From SZUA-368 sp028533045 (GTDB taxonomy: Bacteria > Spirochaetota > Spirochaetia > DSM-2461), in contig JBNAIG010000019.1 of the NCBI GenBank assembly GCA_050031985.1, forward strand, positions 186,001 through 250,000: a stretch of 64,000 nucleotides of DNA, given 5' to 3'. Below the pieces are notes generated by a model, which had not been told where the DNA came from, did no database searches, and was given only the letters and a program-made list of their open reading frames with translations. Shown here in pieces: positions 8,096-17,288 of this stretch. The position numbers were made by a program, and so were the translations under genes. Each line of letters starts with the position of its first letter. Within the stretch, counting starts at the first letter, position 1.

Positions 8096-10228
8096 TTAGT
8101 AGCTCAGCCTCACATCGAGGGTCATGGAGTAGTTCGATTCGGCATACCCGTCTGAACCGTAGATGATACTGCCGTCCTCATCCCGTTCCAGTACGGAGGC
8201 CAATACGAGGGCTACATCCAGATATTCCGAGATGGGATAAACCACTTCTCCCATGAAAGTTGTCTTGTCATCCATGAAAGAGAGTCGGTCCTCGTCAATG
8301 GCAGCGGCAAAACCGGTTCTACTGTAACCCAGAGATCCGTAAATTCCCAGCACGGGAATTACATCGGGCTTGAGGCTCAGTTCCAGCTCCAGGTAGTCGT
8401 TCTCCAGGTCGGGCCCATCGGCAGACCAAAGCCAGTCGTATCCGGCGTAGAAGTAGAGAATTTGGGCCAGAGTAAAGCCGGCAGAACCGTAGATGCCCTG
8501 GCGGGGGTCTTCGTCGGTGGGCGAGTTAAGTTCATCCAGTATTTCCTTTATACGGGCTCCCCGAATCCTGTCATAGGTACTGTTGTAATAGCCGTGGCGG
8601 AACACCCCGTCGGCGTATTGATACTCCAGCTGATAGTCCAGGCTTAGCAGATTTCCCATCACACCCGCCGAGGTTCCGTAGTTCCGAGGGATGTCGTCTT
8701 CGTCCAGGAAGAAGTCCGTTTCCGGTTCACCATCGACAATGGGCATTAGAGAGGCCGCATCGGCATAAAAGAGCATGGTAAGGGCCGAACGTTCCACGAG
8801 GGGGAAGTCCAGATCGACGGCGAAGTTAAGGATAATGGGGTCCTGTTCTATGTAGGTCGCATCGTCTACGGGGTCCAGATCCTGGGTCGGATCCAAATCG
8901 GCCGCTCCGGAGAATCCCAGAGAGATGGGGCCGGCCACGGCAAAGGCCAGCCGGGCTCCCAGAACTTGTTCTATAGGAGTGGAAAAGTCCTCTCCCACAA
9001 TTTCGATATCCGCCTTTTCTCCGTAGGCTCCCATGTTCAAACCGACCTTTCGTACGGCCGGGAATTCGGAGTTGTTTTCGTAGTTGTTCATGAGAATCCC
9101 GTGTCCCAGGCGAACGTTGGAGTAGCTGCCGAAGGCGAAGTAGAAAGGATCTCGCTGCTTACCCCATTTGAGGTAGCGGATTTTGAGAAAGAGGTCTTGA
9201 AAGAGGTCCTCTATGATCTCATCGTTGTCTTCCTGGTCCGTACCAAAGGACCATTCGTAGTTGCCTTCCGGGCGGTACCAGTCCTCCGGGTCAAAGAGAT
9301 TCTGGTCGTAGATGAAGGGCAGGTAGAGGCTTGCCTGAAGTTTTCCCAGCCGGAAGGTGGGCTGGAAGAGGAGTTTGGAGTAGGTAACGCCGTCAACGGA
9401 AAAAGATCCCACTTCCATGGCCAGTACGCCGCCCAAAATTCGCATTATCGGGTCGTTGGCCGGGTCCGCATCGGTTTTTCTTCTGTCCCGGTCAGGAGTG
9501 CTGTCGGACAGGTTTGGATCGGGCGTCGGTTCCGGTTCGGCCGCAATAGTTTTTGCCTCGGCAGGCTGTTCCGATAGAGGGGCCGGTTTGTGTCCGGGGA
9601 CATCGGCAGGGTTCAGTTGTTTAAACTGAAGACCGGAGAAGAGACTGTCCATCTCGTCGGTCGTCATGGTCGTCAAGGTGAAGATATCCGCCCCTCCGCG
9701 AACCATATTTCCTCCGCTAACCTGCAGAACCTCTCCCGTGGCGGATTTGGTGAAATCCACAGCTCCGTCGGCTACGGCCAGCACATCGTTGGCGTCGAGA
9801 ATAAAATCGGTCCCCCTTATTCCACAGACGGTGTTGCGGGAAAAGAAGTTGTAGCTGTCCTGCCTATCTGTTAGCCGGGCGATAACGGCGCGGATCTTCC
9901 CGCTTTTGACGGAGAGGTTATTGGAGCCAGTTGTGCCTTTTTGGAGAGTGTCCACGGTCATGATGGTATTCATGGCCAGTTTGAGGATGGAGCCGTTCGG
10001 TTCCAATTGAAGTTCCGCTGTTGTGGCTCCCGTATGGACGGAGGACCCGGCGGGTATGTCCATCCCCAGATACACTTCCAGCGAGTTCCCCGCAGCATCG
10101 GTTATTTGAATAAGTGTTTCGTCTTCCGCATATACCAGTACGCCCCGAGGGTCGCTTTCCTGGGCGAAAAGGGGAGCAAAGGCAAGGGGGAATATGAATA
10201 AAAGGATTAATCTTTTCTGAAATTTCAT
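8096..10228 (-). CDS. Exported FecR-domain protein fused to a beta-barrel-like domain
   Basis: 710 residues with a signal peptide (FAPLFAQ, about residue 22). Residues about 25-150 form a FecR domain (LGMDIPAGSSVHTG, SGKIRAVIARL, NTVCGIRGTDFIL). A Pro/Glu/Asp-rich linker follows (about 215-260), then a long region rich in alternating aromatic strands ending in SMTLDVRLSY, typical of outer-membrane barrels that end in an aromatic residue. This second part resembles the next upstream gene in the operon: WGKQRDPFYFAFGSYS here against YGQKGDPLYGRFGSIS there, followed by LGHGILMNNYEN against LGTGFIMRNYSN. FecR domains normally sense and relay signals to FecI sigma factors; none is nearby, so it may serve as a ligand or peptidoglycan binding module. 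AGGAGG lies before the ATG; the gap to the upstream gene is nine bases. Confidence 0.85.
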   Translation of the reverse strand: MKFQKRLILLFIFPLAFAPLFAQESDPRGVLVYAEDETLIQITDAAGNSLEVYLGMDIPAGSSVHTGATTAELQLEPNGSILKLAMNTIMTVDTLQKGTTGSNNLSVKSGKIRAVIARLTDRQDSYNFFSRNTVCGIRGTDFILDANDVLAVADGAVDFTKSATGEVLQVSGGNMVRGGADIFTLTTMTTDEMDSLFSGLQFKQLNPADVPGHKPAPLSEQPAEAKTIAAEPEPTPDPNLSDSTPDRDRRKTDADPANDPIMRILGGVLAMEVGSFSVDGVTYSKLLFQPTFRLGKLQASLYLPFIYDQNLFDPEDWYRPEGNYEWSFGTDQEDNDEIIEDLFQDLFLKIRYLKWGKQRDPFYFAFGSYSNVRLGHGILMNNYENNSEFPAVRKVGLNMGAYGEKADIEIVGEDFSTPIEQVLGARLAFAVAGPISLGFSGAADLDPTQDLDPVDDATYIEQDPIILNFAVDLDFPLVERSALTMLFYADAASLMPIVDGEPETDFFLDEDDIPRNYGTSAGVMGNLLSLDYQLEYQYADGVFRHGYYNSTYDRIRGARIKEILDELNSPTDEDPRQGIYGSAGFTLAQILYFYAGYDWLWSADGPDLENDYLELELSLKPDVIPVLGIYGSLGYSRTGFAAAIDEDRLSFMDDKTTFMGEVVYPISEYLDVALVLASVLERDEDGSIIYGSDGYAESNYSMTLDVRLSY

Positions 10229-10237
10229 GGGGGCCTC

Positions 10238-11665
10238 CTAATTGGTCGAAATGGTCGTCATCAGTCGGGCCGATGTGTCGAATTCGTCGGTGGCCGGGTT
10301 GTAACGGAAATCGTAACCCATGGTAATGACCGCCGGGCCGGTGCGATAGTTTATGGCCGCTCCTATGACGGCTCCCACCGGATGGAATGTATCGGAAAAG
10401 GAGACGATGTACTGCTTGTCGTAATAGGCGTCTATCGATATGTTGGGGATGGCTCCTTCCCCCAAGGTAAACGCCATGGCAACATGGGGGTATTGGGCCG
10501 AACTATACTCGAACTTCTCCTCTTCGTCACTGGTAGGGATACTGTCGAAGGGGCCTTCTATCATGGCGTTAAAGACTATGAGGTCCTGAAGGAGGGAGAA
10601 TCCGGTGGACGCCAGCCAGCCCACCATAGCGGATGAACCGTCCGACTCACCGGAGAGTATGGCATATTTGTAACCCCGGTAGAGGTCGTAGGTTGTGTCA
10701 AAGTAGGAGGGGATGAAGTCTTCTCCCAAAAAGCGGATCTGTGCTGAGTAGGGGATGACTTTGATGAGCCGTCCTCCTATGCCTATCATTTCTCCTGTAG
10801 CCGTTTCGCTTCTGTCTCCCACTCCTGGCTGGGCGGCGAAGGCCGTATAGGCCGCGAGGCTGATCACATCGGTGGCCAGGATGGGCTGAACCAGGTCGGC
10901 TCCCCAAACAAGGGCCGTATCGATATCGGTGGTGAGGTTTCCATCCCCGTCTAGGTCATAATAGCCCAGGCTATTCAGTTCGGTGAAGTACTCTTCCCGG
11001 TAGGCCGGGTCTCTGTCCGCTGCAACGGTAAAACCCAGTTCCAGATTTTGCAGGAGCCGGTTGTCCGTGGTTACAAGGGGCCTGGCGTAAAAACGGGTTC
11101 CCATCACATCAAAGGCGGCCAGGTTTCCCACCATGGTTTCAAAACCCACCAGGGGGAAGTTGATGAGGGCGCCGTCCACATCCAGGGCCAGTCCCAGGAG
11201 CCGTTCGTCCGGGAGGAACATGGTGTTGGAGTAGTTTCTCATAATGAAGCCCGTCCCCAGGGTTCCCCCGCTTATGGAACCAAAGCGCCCGTAAAGGGGG
11301 TCGCCTTTCTGGCCGTAACGGAGGTAGACAAATTTGGAAAGGTAGAGCTGGAGCCAGCTGTTAAACTCATCGTCATCTTCGGGAACCCAGTCTTCTTCCC
11401 GAAAATTCATCATATTGTTACCGTCGCCGGAGCGAACATGAAAGGAAAGATCCAGGGCCACACCCCATTTTCCTATAATAAACTCCGGAAGAAGGCCGAT
11501 TTTCTGGTAGGAAACTTCTTCTCCGTCGGTTCCGTCGTTGAACGTTTCCACTCCCAGGCCTATTCCCATGTTAAAATCAAAGGGGGAATCCTCCTGAGCA
11601 CTCAGGGCCAGGGAGGGGATCGTGAATAATATTATCGCCCATAAAAAGTTCTGCCAGGTCTTCAT
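10238..11665 (-). CDS. Exported outer-membrane beta-barrel-like protein
   Basis: 475 residues with a signal peptide ending near ALSAQ (residue 23). The mature part is made of alternating hydrophobic and polar segments with many aromatic and Gly residues and acidic loops, including a calcium-binding-like DLDGDGNLTTD loop, suggesting an outer-membrane barrel. No named family is recognised. The core segment around VYLRYGQKGDPLYGRFG is shared with the barrel part of the following FecR-fusion gene, so the two are paralogues in one operon. A GGAG site lies before the ATG. It is divergent from the TPR-GGDEF gene, with a promoter for that gene in the 100-base gap. Confidence 0.75.
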   Translation of the reverse strand: MKTWQNFLWAIILFTIPSLALSAQEDSPFDFNMGIGLGVETFNDGTDGEEVSYQKIGLLPEFIIGKWGVALDLSFHVRSGDGNNMMNFREEDWVPEDDDEFNSWLQLYLSKFVYLRYGQKGDPLYGRFGSISGGTLGTGFIMRNYSNTMFLPDERLLGLALDVDGALINFPLVGFETMVGNLAAFDVMGTRFYARPLVTTDNRLLQNLELGFTVAADRDPAYREEYFTELNSLGYYDLDGDGNLTTDIDTALVWGADLVQPILATDVISLAAYTAFAAQPGVGDRSETATGEMIGIGGRLIKVIPYSAQIRFLGEDFIPSYFDTTYDLYRGYKYAILSGESDGSSAMVGWLASTGFSLLQDLIVFNAMIEGPFDSIPTSDEEEKFEYSSAQYPHVAMAFTLGEGAIPNISIDAYYDKQYIVSFSDTFHPVGAVIGAAINYRTGPAVITMGYDFRYNPATDEFDTSARLMTTISTN

Positions 11666-11723
11666 AATTACTTGCTCCTGTTACTACTATTATAAGATAT
11701 CCCGAGAGGTCTTACCATTTTTT

Positions 11724-11752
11724 TTGCATATTGATTTTCTATCCCCTATACT
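11724..11752 (+). promoter_or_regulatory. Sigma-70-type promoter of the TPR-GGDEF gene
   Basis: TTGCAT (11724-11729), a 17-base spacer and TATACT (11747-11752). Transcription would begin near 11759, after the upstream in-frame TTG at 11753 and before AAAGGG and the GTG at 11771, which supports the GTG as the real start. Confidence 0.6.
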
Positions 11753-11770
11753 TTGAACAAAGGGATATCC

Positions 11771-13900
11771 GTGACGATCCAATCACTCGATGATGAATTA
11801 GAAAGGACCAGTGACCTCAAGGCTCAAGTTGACCTGTACAACCGCTTTTTTGCGGTTAACAGGGATAATTCTCCTCTGGATATGGCTTCACGTCTGGAGA
11901 GGGCTATCATACTGAGTCACCGAAGTGCCTACTCCCGAGGGCTTTTTGAAACCCTTATCCATCGTGCCTACTATTCCCTTCAGATTTCGGAAAAAACCAG
12001 CGCCGAAGAAGATATTGGGCGAATCAAGCAGATTTATCGGGAAGATTCCGGTTGGGATCGGGAAAATATGTTCTTCTATCACCTCCTCAGTCTCTATTAT
12101 TGCGGGAAGTCCTATACCGGTCTCTGCGCCGACTACGCCTATCGCTGCCTGACTCTTTCCAGACGCTTGAACAATCAGGCTATGACCGCTTCCGTCAAAT
12201 TGCTGCAGGGGCGAATGAGTTATAAAATGGGAAAGCTCCATGAGGCGGAAGAGCTTTATAGGCAGTCGTTAAATGTTTTGTTACCGGGAGAAAATGATCT
12301 CCTCATAGGTACGGTTAACTGTCGTTTGGGCGAACTATATGCCTCCTCCGGCAGAACTCCCGGGGCTCGATGCTATTTTCATCAAGCCTACAGAATTCTT
12401 AAGGAGCATTCTCCGGGTTCGAGAGGATACGCCTGGGTTTTGAGAAAGTTCGCCGCCTTTGAAGAGGGGGTGGGAAACCTGGCCACGGCTGAATATCTCT
12501 ACGGAGAAGCTGTGGCAGCTTTGGAAAACAGGGGTTATCAGAGCTTGACCGCCGAATTCCGTCTGGCACTGGGACGGCTGCTTTTGAGCCGGGGGCTGGA
12601 AGAAGGCCTTCATATCCTGAATGAGCAGAGGACCATCCTTCTGGAGCAGGGAAGTTACGATGAGGTCCTCCAGATTGGGGACCTTCTATCCAACTATTAT
12701 CTGGAGCAGGGCGACGAACCTTCCGCTGTGAGGGAACTGCTGGCCCAACGTAAACTCACCCGGGAAATGCTAAAAAACCCCGCAAGAAGAGGGGACGACT
12801 CCTTTGAAAAAGAACAGTGGATGACAGCCCGGGAGAATCTTACCCGGGTTAACCGTCTGGGGATCAAGCTGGCCGCCTCGCAGAGCAGAAAGGAAATCTT
12901 TCTTGTATTAAGAGAGGCTTTAGGCTTTTTGGGAGAGGAAGACGGTCTTCTTGTTGCCGAAGAGCGCCCGGATAATCAGCTTAAACTAATTTACGGCAGA
13001 ATCCACGGGAAGAATGTGGTTCCCCATCTATTTCCCAATAATCCGGGAGAGAGCATGATGGCCTACTGTTTAAAGCATAACCAGTCTCTCCTTGTGGATG
13101 ATATGGATGAGGAGGGGGGCTTTTTCATTAACCGTCCGGTGAAACGACTCAAGCTGGAGGAAGAAAGTCCCCGCTCCCACTCCCTGTTGAATCTTGTTTA
13201 TCGAAGGGAGTCAGGTCGGGGAGTCATCTCCTTACAAAGCACGGAAAAGCGAGCCTTCCATTTTCATCATCTTGAATTTATCAAGTCCCTCCTGCCTTTT
13301 TTGACCGTCGCCCTCGATAATGAAGAAAAGACGGGAATGATAAGAAAACTATCTACTCTGGACAGTCTGACCGGCCTTATGATTCGTCGGGAATTCATGC
13401 GGATTCTCAAGAATAGCTGGAGCGCTCATAGCCGGTCGGGAGATCCTTTGTCGATTCTCATGGTAGATATCGATCACTTCAAGTCGATTAACGACCGTTT
13501 TGGACATAAGGCGGGAGACGAAGGTCTTGTGGGCCTTTCCCGGCTGTTGAATCGCCATTTCCAACGCACTACCGATACATGCTGCCGCTACGGGGGAGAG
13601 GAATTTATTATCCTGTCCGGTTATACCGATTGGGAAACCTGTAACAACAAGGCGGAGGAGTTGCGCCGTGAGGTGGAAAAACTAGTTGTGCAGGTGGGGG
13701 AAGAGGAGATCTCCTTTACCGTTAGTATTGGGACGGCCACGGTGGTTCCGACCGATTCTATTAAGTTTGACGATCTGATTCAAAAGGCGGATATTTCCCT
13801 TTATAGCGCCAAGAACAGAGGGCGGAATTGCGTTGTCCCCCATGCGGATATCACCCCCTTTACTCAGGCTTTGCAGGAAAATCAGGAAGATTTAGCTTGA
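11771..13900 (+). CDS. TPR - GAF-like - GGDEF diguanylate cyclase
   Basis: 709 residues from a GTG preceded by AAAGGGA. No signal peptide or membrane helix, so cytoplasmic. The first 350 residues are helical TPR-like repeats (CRLGELYASSGRTPGARCYF and similar). A middle region of about 170 residues resembles a GAF sensor domain. The C-terminal GGDEF domain has DxDHFKSIND, and GGEEF at residues 614-618 in the in-frame numbering from 11753 (608-612 from the GTG), so cyclase activity is expected. RTTD eight residues before GGEEF matches the RxxD inhibitory I-site with the standard spacing. This combination of TPR, GAF and GGDEF is that of soluble stress- or partner-responsive cyclases. An in-frame TTG at 11753 is a less likely start. 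Confidence 0.9.
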   Translation: MTIQSLDDELERTSDLKAQVDLYNRFFAVNRDNSPLDMASRLERAIILSHRSAYSRGLFETLIHRAYYSLQISEKTSAEEDIGRIKQIYREDSGWDRENMFFYHLLSLYYCGKSYTGLCADYAYRCLTLSRRLNNQAMTASVKLLQGRMSYKMGKLHEAEELYRQSLNVLLPGENDLLIGTVNCRLGELYASSGRTPGARCYFHQAYRILKEHSPGSRGYAWVLRKFAAFEEGVGNLATAEYLYGEAVAALENRGYQSLTAEFRLALGRLLLSRGLEEGLHILNEQRTILLEQGSYDEVLQIGDLLSNYYLEQGDEPSAVRELLAQRKLTREMLKNPARRGDDSFEKEQWMTARENLTRVNRLGIKLAASQSRKEIFLVLREALGFLGEEDGLLVAEERPDNQLKLIYGRIHGKNVVPHLFPNNPGESMMAYCLKHNQSLLVDDMDEEGGFFINRPVKRLKLEEESPRSHSLLNLVYRRESGRGVISLQSTEKRAFHFHHLEFIKSLLPFLTVALDNEEKTGMIRKLSTLDSLTGLMIRREFMRILKNSWSAHSRSGDPLSILMVDIDHFKSINDRFGHKAGDEGLVGLSRLLNRHFQRTTDTCCRYGGEEFIILSGYTDWETCNNKAEELRREVEKLVVQVGEEEISFTVSIGTATVVPTDSIKFDDLIQKADISLYSAKNRGRNCVVPHADITPFTQALQENQEDLA

Positions 13901-13945
13901 TTTATTCCCCTTTAGGGATTATTGTTGAATATATAAATATAGGAA

Positions 13946-13957
13946 TATATCGATATA
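13946..13957. promoter_or_regulatory. AT-rich palindrome before the CoA-disulfide reductase fusion gene
   Basis: TATATCGATATA is a perfect 12-base palindrome in a 50-base AT-rich leader 29 bases before the start codon. ArsR-type sulfur regulators bind AT-rich palindromes, so it is a plausible operator for a sulfur-stress gene, but no regulator gene lies beside it. Confidence 0.3.
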
Positions 13958-13985
13958 GTAGTATTTATATAGGAGTGTGCCTTTT

Positions 13986-16478
13986 ATGAAAGTCATTATT
14001 ATTGGAGGCGTCGCCGGCGGCGCAACAACTGCAGCCCGCTTGCGAAGACGGGATGAAAAAGCGGAAATTATAATGTTTGAAAAGGGAGACTACATCAGTT
14101 ATGCCAATTGCGGTCTTCCCTACTATATAGGAGATACGATTTCCGAGCGGGAGCGGCTCTTCGTACAGACCCCGGAAAGTTTTTACGGGATTCTCAACGT
14201 GAATGTTAAGACCGGTCATGAGGTTCTATCGGTAAATCGGGATAGTAAGAGTGTTTCCGTTAAGGTCCTGGCCACGGGGGACGTGATTGAAGAGAGCTAC
14301 GACAAGCTGGTTCTTTCCCCCGGAGCGGAGCCCATCAAACCGCCCATTCCCGGCATCGATTCGCCCCGTGTTTTTACCATGCGCAATGTGGACGATACGG
14401 ACGGAATCAAAAAAGCTGTGGAAGAGGGGAAACCCCGCCGGGCCGTTGTTATCGGTGCCGGATTTATCGGGCTGGAAATGGCGGAAAACCTTAGGGAAAA
14501 GGGAATCTTCGTGACCGTGGTAGAAGCGGTGGACCAGGTAATGAGTATTCTGGACTACGAAATGGCCGCCGAGGTACACTCCCAGCTTAAACTGAAGGGG
14601 GTGGAGCTCTATCTGAGTGACGGGGTGACCAAATTCGAGGATGAGGCTGATTTGGTCAGGCTGACTCTTCAGAGCGGTAAGCAGCTGGACGCGGATATTG
14701 TTATCCTTTCTATTGGGGTGAAGCCCGATACGAAGCTTGCCTCTGAGGCGGGGCTGGAAATAGGGAAGACCGGAGCTATTTGGGTAAACAATAAAATGCA
14801 GACCAGCGACCCGGAAATCTTCGCCTTGGGCGATGCGGTGGAATTCCCCAGTCCCCTCACGGGTGATTCGGTTCGTATTCCCCTGGCCGGTCCGGCGAAC
14901 AAGCAGGGCCGTATTGTGGCGGATAACATAATTAAGGCTACGGCCGGTGAAGAGCTGGGGGTGTTCAAAGGAACAATCGGTACGGGAATTGCCAAGGTCT
15001 TTGATCTGACCGTGGCTTCCACGGGATTTTCCGAGAAGCAGCTTGATAGGTTGGGCGTAAAGGATGTTCAATCCCTTATCATTCACGGAAGTTCCCATGC
15101 GGGATACTACCCCGATGCCCATTCCCTTACCATAAAAATCGTTTACACCAGTGAAGGCAAGCTTTACGGCGCCCAGGCCGTGGGTTACGACGGAGTGGAT
15201 AAGCGGATAGACCTTATTGCCGCCGTCATGGGAATGGGCGGGACGGTTTACGACCTTCAGGAAGTGGAACACGCCTACGCGCCGCCTTTTTCCAGTGCGA
15301 AAGACCCGGTGAATATTGCCGGTTTTACGGCGGAGAATATACTTGCCGGACGCTCTTCCCACATCAGCTGGAAGGAGCTTCGAGACCTGCCCGAAGAGGA
15401 ACGGTTTGTTCTGGATGTGCGAACCCCCGATGAATTCGGTCTGGGAACGATTTCCGGCGCCTATAACATACCCCAGCCGGAAGTACGGGGACGTTTGGGG
15501 GAAATCCCCAAAGACAGAAAGGTCGTCCTTTTGTGCGGCGTGGGTAAACGGGCCTATATGGTGGAACGGATCCTCAAACAGGAAGGCTTTGATACGGCCA
15601 TTCTCTCCGGCGGACTTAAGATCTACTCCGCCGCTACAGCCGTTCAGAGTAACGAGAATCTGTGGGAAAGCCAGGAAGTTATCCGTCCTCTAAAAGAGGG
15701 AGAAGAGCCGAATGACAGTCTTCCCCTCTCCATTGAGGTGAAAACCCTTGAGGTTGATGCCTGCGGGCTTCAGTGTCCCGGTCCTGTCTTAAAGCTCAAG
15801 AACGAGATAGACAAGCTTCACCCAGGCGAAATGCTTAGGGAAACGGCGACCGATCCCGGTTTTGCCAAGGATGTTTACGCCTGGGCCAAGATGACGGGAA
15901 ACAAGGTTCTGTCGGTTGAGCAGAAAGGGCCCAAGGTAACGGCTTTGATCCAGAAAGGGAAGGGTAAGGACGCGGCTCCTGTTGGCGGCGCTGCTGCGAA
16001 TCTGCCCCAGGACGGAACGAGTATGGTTGTCTTTTCCGATGATCTGGATAAGGCCCTGGCCTCCTTCGTTATTGCCAACGGGGCGGCCGCTTCGGGCAAA
16101 AAGGTTACTATGTTCTTTACTTTCTGGGGACTTTCTGTTGTTAAAAAAAGAGCGCCCGGCCGGGTTAAAAAGGATTTTATGGGCAAGATGTTCGGCATGA
16201 TGCTGCCAAAGAGCAGCAAGAAGTTGGCCCTGTCCAAAATGAATATGGGCGGTATGGGTTCTGTTATGATGCGAGCCCGCATGAAGGCCCAGGGAGTGGA
16301 TAGTCTGGAACAGATGATTCAGACAGCCATTGATGGGGGGGTAAGGCTCGTGGGCTGCCAGATGTCCATGGATGTGATGGGTGTTAAAAAGGAAGAATTG
16401 ATGGACTGTGTTGAGATCGGGGGAGTGGCGAGTTTTCTCCAATCCACCGACGAGGCGCAGAGTACCGTCTTCATTTAA
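13986..16478 (+). CDS. CoA-disulfide reductase - rhodanese - TusA - DsrE fusion
   Basis: 830 residues, four domains. Residues 1-445: FAD/NAD(P) pyridine-nucleotide oxidoreductase of the CoA-disulfide reductase type, with the single redox Cys42 in SYANCGLPYY. About 455-550: rhodanese with active Cys517 in LLCGVGKRAY. About 585-660: TusA-like sulfur carrier with CPGP (Cys597). About 675-830: DsrE/DsrF-like domain with Cys791 in GCQMSMD. Each domain has its sulfur-carrying Cys, so one chain could pass persulfide sulfur from rhodanese to TusA and DsrE and reduce it with NAD(P)H. Such fusions are linked with polysulfide or persulfide handling and redox balance. AGGAG at 13971-13975 serves the ATG at 13986; a GTG at 13977 is too close. 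A strong bidirectional terminator follows. Confidence 0.93.
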   Translation: MKVIIIGGVAGGATTAARLRRRDEKAEIIMFEKGDYISYANCGLPYYIGDTISERERLFVQTPESFYGILNVNVKTGHEVLSVNRDSKSVSVKVLATGDVIEESYDKLVLSPGAEPIKPPIPGIDSPRVFTMRNVDDTDGIKKAVEEGKPRRAVVIGAGFIGLEMAENLREKGIFVTVVEAVDQVMSILDYEMAAEVHSQLKLKGVELYLSDGVTKFEDEADLVRLTLQSGKQLDADIVILSIGVKPDTKLASEAGLEIGKTGAIWVNNKMQTSDPEIFALGDAVEFPSPLTGDSVRIPLAGPANKQGRIVADNIIKATAGEELGVFKGTIGTGIAKVFDLTVASTGFSEKQLDRLGVKDVQSLIIHGSSHAGYYPDAHSLTIKIVYTSEGKLYGAQAVGYDGVDKRIDLIAAVMGMGGTVYDLQEVEHAYAPPFSSAKDPVNIAGFTAENILAGRSSHISWKELRDLPEEERFVLDVRTPDEFGLGTISGAYNIPQPEVRGRLGEIPKDRKVVLLCGVGKRAYMVERILKQEGFDTAILSGGLKIYSAATAVQSNENLWESQEVIRPLKEGEEPNDSLPLSIEVKTLEVDACGLQCPGPVLKLKNEIDKLHPGEMLRETATDPGFAKDVYAWAKMTGNKVLSVEQKGPKVTALIQKGKGKDAAPVGGAAANLPQDGTSMVVFSDDLDKALASFVIANGAAASGKKVTMFFTFWGLSVVKKRAPGRVKKDFMGKMFGMMLPKSSKKLALSKMNMGGMGSVMMRARMKAQGVDSLEQMIQTAIDGGVRLVGCQMSMDVMGVKKEELMDCVEIGGVASFLQSTDEAQSTVFI

Positions 16479-16498
16479 TAACAAAATCATTTAAAAAT

Positions 16499-16530
16499 AA
16501 AACCGCCCCGGTGCTCCGAGGGCGGTTTTA
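16499..16530. terminator. Bidirectional intrinsic terminator
   Basis: AAAACCGCCC (16499-16508) pairs exactly with GGGCGGTTTT (16520-16529), with CGG/CCG extending inside the loop. A and T tracts on both sides allow it to end both the sulfur-relay gene and the convergent barrel gene. Confidence 0.9.
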
Positions 16531-16545
16531 TTATGTCCAGAGGGA

Positions 16546-17214
16546 TTATCTGCCTATGGCGTAAAGGTAGCCGATTAAGAGATAAGGCCGGAAGCGGGGC
16601 TGGTTGACCGCTTCGTCCGCATCGTCGTAGGAGTAGCCGTCCCGGGGTTTGTCGTCCTCTCCGCTGGGGGTGTAGTAATAGGTCCCGTGGGCATTCAACT
16701 GTGCCTTGGGGAAATACTCGGCCCCTCCCTTTAGCATGAGTGAACTGCGGGAATTGCTCAAGGGCATTCTTAAGGCGGCGCCGACTCCTATTCCAAAGGG
16801 TTTGGTGGTTACCGTAAAGGCTTCGTTGTCACCAATGAAAGAGTAGTGGGCCAAGTAGTAGTTCCAGAGCCCGGAGAGGGTAAGTTCAACGGACATTTTT
16901 TCAAGACTCTTCCACTTCCAGCCCAGATCCAGGGCGGCCAGATAGGACTCTCCGTACTTTTCCACGTTACCACCGGAGTTGTCATTGATGAAAATGGCCC
17001 GGGCGTCGGTGGCGTTTCCCGAGTCGGTCTGGTAGATGTATCCGCCTCTTGCCTGTATGAAGAAAGGGGATCTCTTTGATTCCTCTTCCAGACGGAGGGC
17101 AAAGGTTATACCCGCATCACCGTAATAGCCTGTAGCAATTTCGTGGTAGGGTTCAAAGGCAAAGAGGGAGAGGGAAGATGATGTTAAAAGGAATAGGAGG
17201 GCTTTTATTTTCAT
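16546..17214 (-). CDS. Small exported barrel-like protein
   Basis: 222 residues with a signal peptide (to about residue 19, SLFAF). The mature protein has amphipathic strand-like segments (ITFALRLEEE, FFIQARGGYIY, MSVELTLSGLWNYYL, FGIGVGAALRM, PYLLIGYLYAIG) and acidic loops, a pattern of small outer-membrane barrels of eight to ten strands. I do not recognise a family. It lies alone, converging on the sulfur-relay gene across a shared terminator. Its ribosome site is weak (AAGGCAGG). Confidence 0.7.
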   Translation of the reverse strand: MKIKALLFLLTSSSLSLFAFEPYHEIATGYYGDAGITFALRLEEESKRSPFFIQARGGYIYQTDSGNATDARAIFINDNSGGNVEKYGESYLAALDLGWKWKSLEKMSVELTLSGLWNYYLAHYSFIGDNEAFTVTTKPFGIGVGAALRMPLSNSRSSLMLKGGAEYFPKAQLNAHGTYYYTPSGEDDKPRDGYSYDDADEAVNQPRFRPYLLIGYLYAIGR

Positions 17215-17288
17215 GGGGGCCTGCCTTGTTTTGATATGCTATAAATTTAGCCCCAAGATAGTAAAAAAGATATATGCCGTTAGGTATA

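Noticed and set aside
14226..15362. A 378-codon open frame opposite the CoA-disulfide reductase fusion
   Set aside because: The plus strand encodes an unmistakable four-domain protein here; the antisense frame shows no family pattern and no ribosome site.
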